Positions 63,253 to 64,000 of a stretch of 64,000 nucleotides of DNA are shown piece by piece (the first letter of the stretch is position 1; each line of letters opens with the position of its first letter). This DNA comes from Halobacillus litoralis (GTDB lineage: Bacteria; Bacillota; Bacilli; Bacillales; Halobacillaceae). Location: positions 79,265 to 143,264 of the forward strand of contig NZ_WMEW01000010.1 in assembly GCF_009856355.1 (NCBI RefSeq), given 5' to 3'. The translations under genes were made by a program, and so were the position numbers. The notes beneath the pieces are model-generated. The model worked only from the letters and a program-made list of their open reading frames with translations. It had not been told where the DNA came from and ran no database searches.

Positions 63253-63795
63253 TCACTCCCAACTAAATATATCTAGCCACCTTCCTCTGTTAGTAGCAGC
63301 ATGTTCAGAAACTTTGAAGTGCTCTGCAATAGGACCAATACTATAGTAACCTTTTGAATAATGTTGACGTGCAACTTCCTTAAATTCCTCTTCGGGCATT
63401 AGTAATGACGCTGCAAATTCGTTAGCCTCATATTCCTCTTCATTATGTCCAAACCTATAGTACACTGAATCTTCATATTTAGTAATATTGTTCCATTTAT
63501 TTTCATCAATTAGGTACCCCATATGCAAAAATAAGTGACCCAATTCGTGAGCAATACTAAATCGGCGTCGTTTTTCATTTAAAGTATCTGGATTTAAGTA
63601 AATTGTAAATTTATATTCCTCTTCATTATTTTTTACAATTTTTGCTTCCATCCCATCTTCGAGATCTTCTTCTTTAATATTTCCACCTAGTTCTCTAACT
63701 AAGTCATATATATTATCAATAGGTGAGTCTATATTTAAATGGTGTAATAGAGTGTTAGATAGTGTATTAATTTTTTTTCTTTTTTTTGAGTTCAT
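63253..63795 (-). CDS. Second ImmA/IrrE family metallopeptidase
   Basis: A 180-residue protein with the zinc motif HELGH (His83, Glu84, His87 in FSIAHELGHLFLH) and the downstream glutamate ligand segment EYEANEFAASLLMP. The C-terminal part (about 150-175: YSIGPIAEHFKVSEHAATNRG) looks like a helix-turn-helix-type specificity region. Start 63795 is chosen because GGGGGG lies a suitable distance upstream; the in-frame 63810 start overlaps it. It precedes the cyclase-Nudix gene by six bases and follows the membrane-protein gene by 22 bases. Such proteases often cleave regulators under stress or phage infection; the target is unknown. Confidence 0.9.
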   Translation of the reverse strand: MNSKKRKKINTLSNTLLHHLNIDSPIDNIYDLVRELGGNIKEEDLEDGMEAKIVKNNEEEYKFTIYLNPDTLNEKRRRFSIAHELGHLFLHMGYLIDENKWNNITKYEDSVYYRFGHNEEEYEANEFAASLLMPEEEFKEVARQHYSKGYYSIGPIAEHFKVSEHAATNRGRWLDIFSWE

Positions 63796-63817
63796 GTAAA
63801 CCCCCCGCAATTGTATT

Positions 63818-64000
63818 TTAAAAAATCAGTAAAAAACCTAAAATCACAAAAGACAAAATTTTTATATTTACTGAAAATGTGAATGCTTTATATTTAAGGG
63901 TTGCTATTCTACTTAACGATATTATTTGACTTATATAGTCTTTTAAGTAATTGTCATCAACTTGATTAATATTGATATCGTACTTAATGGATAGGGTGTT
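63818..64000 (-). CDS. C-terminal fragment of a membrane-anchored protein (runs off window)
   Basis: The minus-strand frame is open from the window edge to TAA 63818-63820 and encodes the last 60 residues of a protein. It starts NTLSIKYDININQVDDNYL, continues with a polar helix (LKDYISQIISLSRIATLKYK) and ends in a hydrophobic helix (NIKILSFVILGFLLIF) at the very C-terminus. That pattern indicates a tail-anchored or C-terminally membrane-inserted protein. It lies 22 bases upstream of the ImmA/IrrE gene, so it is probably the preceding member of the cyclase-Nudix operon. The family cannot be recognised from this part. Confidence 0.65.
   Translation of the reverse strand, partial: NTLSIKYDININQVDDNYLKDYISQIISLSRIATLKYKAFTFSVNIKILSFVILGFLLIF

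Noticed and set aside
1..64000. CRISPR arrays, rRNA genes and complete insertion sequences
   Set aside because: No regularly spaced repeats, rRNA sequence or transposase gene was seen anywhere in the window.

Overview
The window is a chromosomal segment of a low-GC Gram-positive, endospore-forming member of the Bacillaceae. Sporulation and germination genes (ytxC, ytaF, sspI, gerE, gerM), T-box leaders, an L20-type leader and strong SD sequences with GTG, TTG and even ATT starts all point there. Gene order from citZ-icd-mdh-phoPR through polA, gapB, dnaBI, thrS, infC-rpmI-rplT, pheST, mutS2, the fad/etf cluster, uvrC, sdhCAB, gerE, racE, gerM and rph to ysnB follows the order I recall for Bacillus subtilis. 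The genus cannot be fixed from sequence alone; a halophilic Halobacillus/Virgibacillus-type organism is a guess.

Layout. 1-3246: end of citrate synthase, isocitrate and malate dehydrogenases, a MaoC-fold hydratase. 3570-8289: PhoPR and an HflK/HflC pair behind an exact sigma-W-type promoter. 8443-19348: DNA replication and repair (polA, mutM, dnaB, dnaI), CoA synthesis, gluconeogenic GapB, SpeD, NrdR. 19350-23636: T-box-controlled thrS and the infC operon with an AUU start. 23675-28139: small membrane proteins, a dimeric dUTPase, an M42 peptidase, SspI, an rRNA methyltransferase, and a gene-free GC-rich stretch with two large palindromes. 28140-38611: T-box-controlled pheST, RNase HIII, zapA, cvpA, polX, mutS2, yshE and a 25-residue membrane peptide. 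38810-46171: fatty-acid oxidation (lcfA, fadR, fadB, etfBA) with a FadR operator, trxA, uvrC. 46187-58279: yslB, sdhCAB, a ComP/ComA pair without ComQ/ComX, gerE, ysmB, racE, gerM, rph, ysnA, ysnB. 58299-58757: tRNA-Gly and tRNA-Arg transcription unit that also contains a half-copy of the tRNA-Gly.

From about 58760 to the end the sequence turns visibly AT-rich and becomes accessory: a nonsense-interrupted AlbA_2 gene, a tyrosine integrase facing the tRNAs, an ImmA/IrrE peptidase, fragments of a cell-wall-binding/Excalibur surface protein, and a minus-strand operon. That operon has a C-terminally membrane-anchored protein (running off the window), a second ImmA/IrrE peptidase and a 480-residue fusion of a class III nucleotide-cyclase-like domain to a degenerate Nudix domain. 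It is the best candidate for an undescribed system, plausibly nucleotide-signal-based stress or phage defence, but that role is inference.
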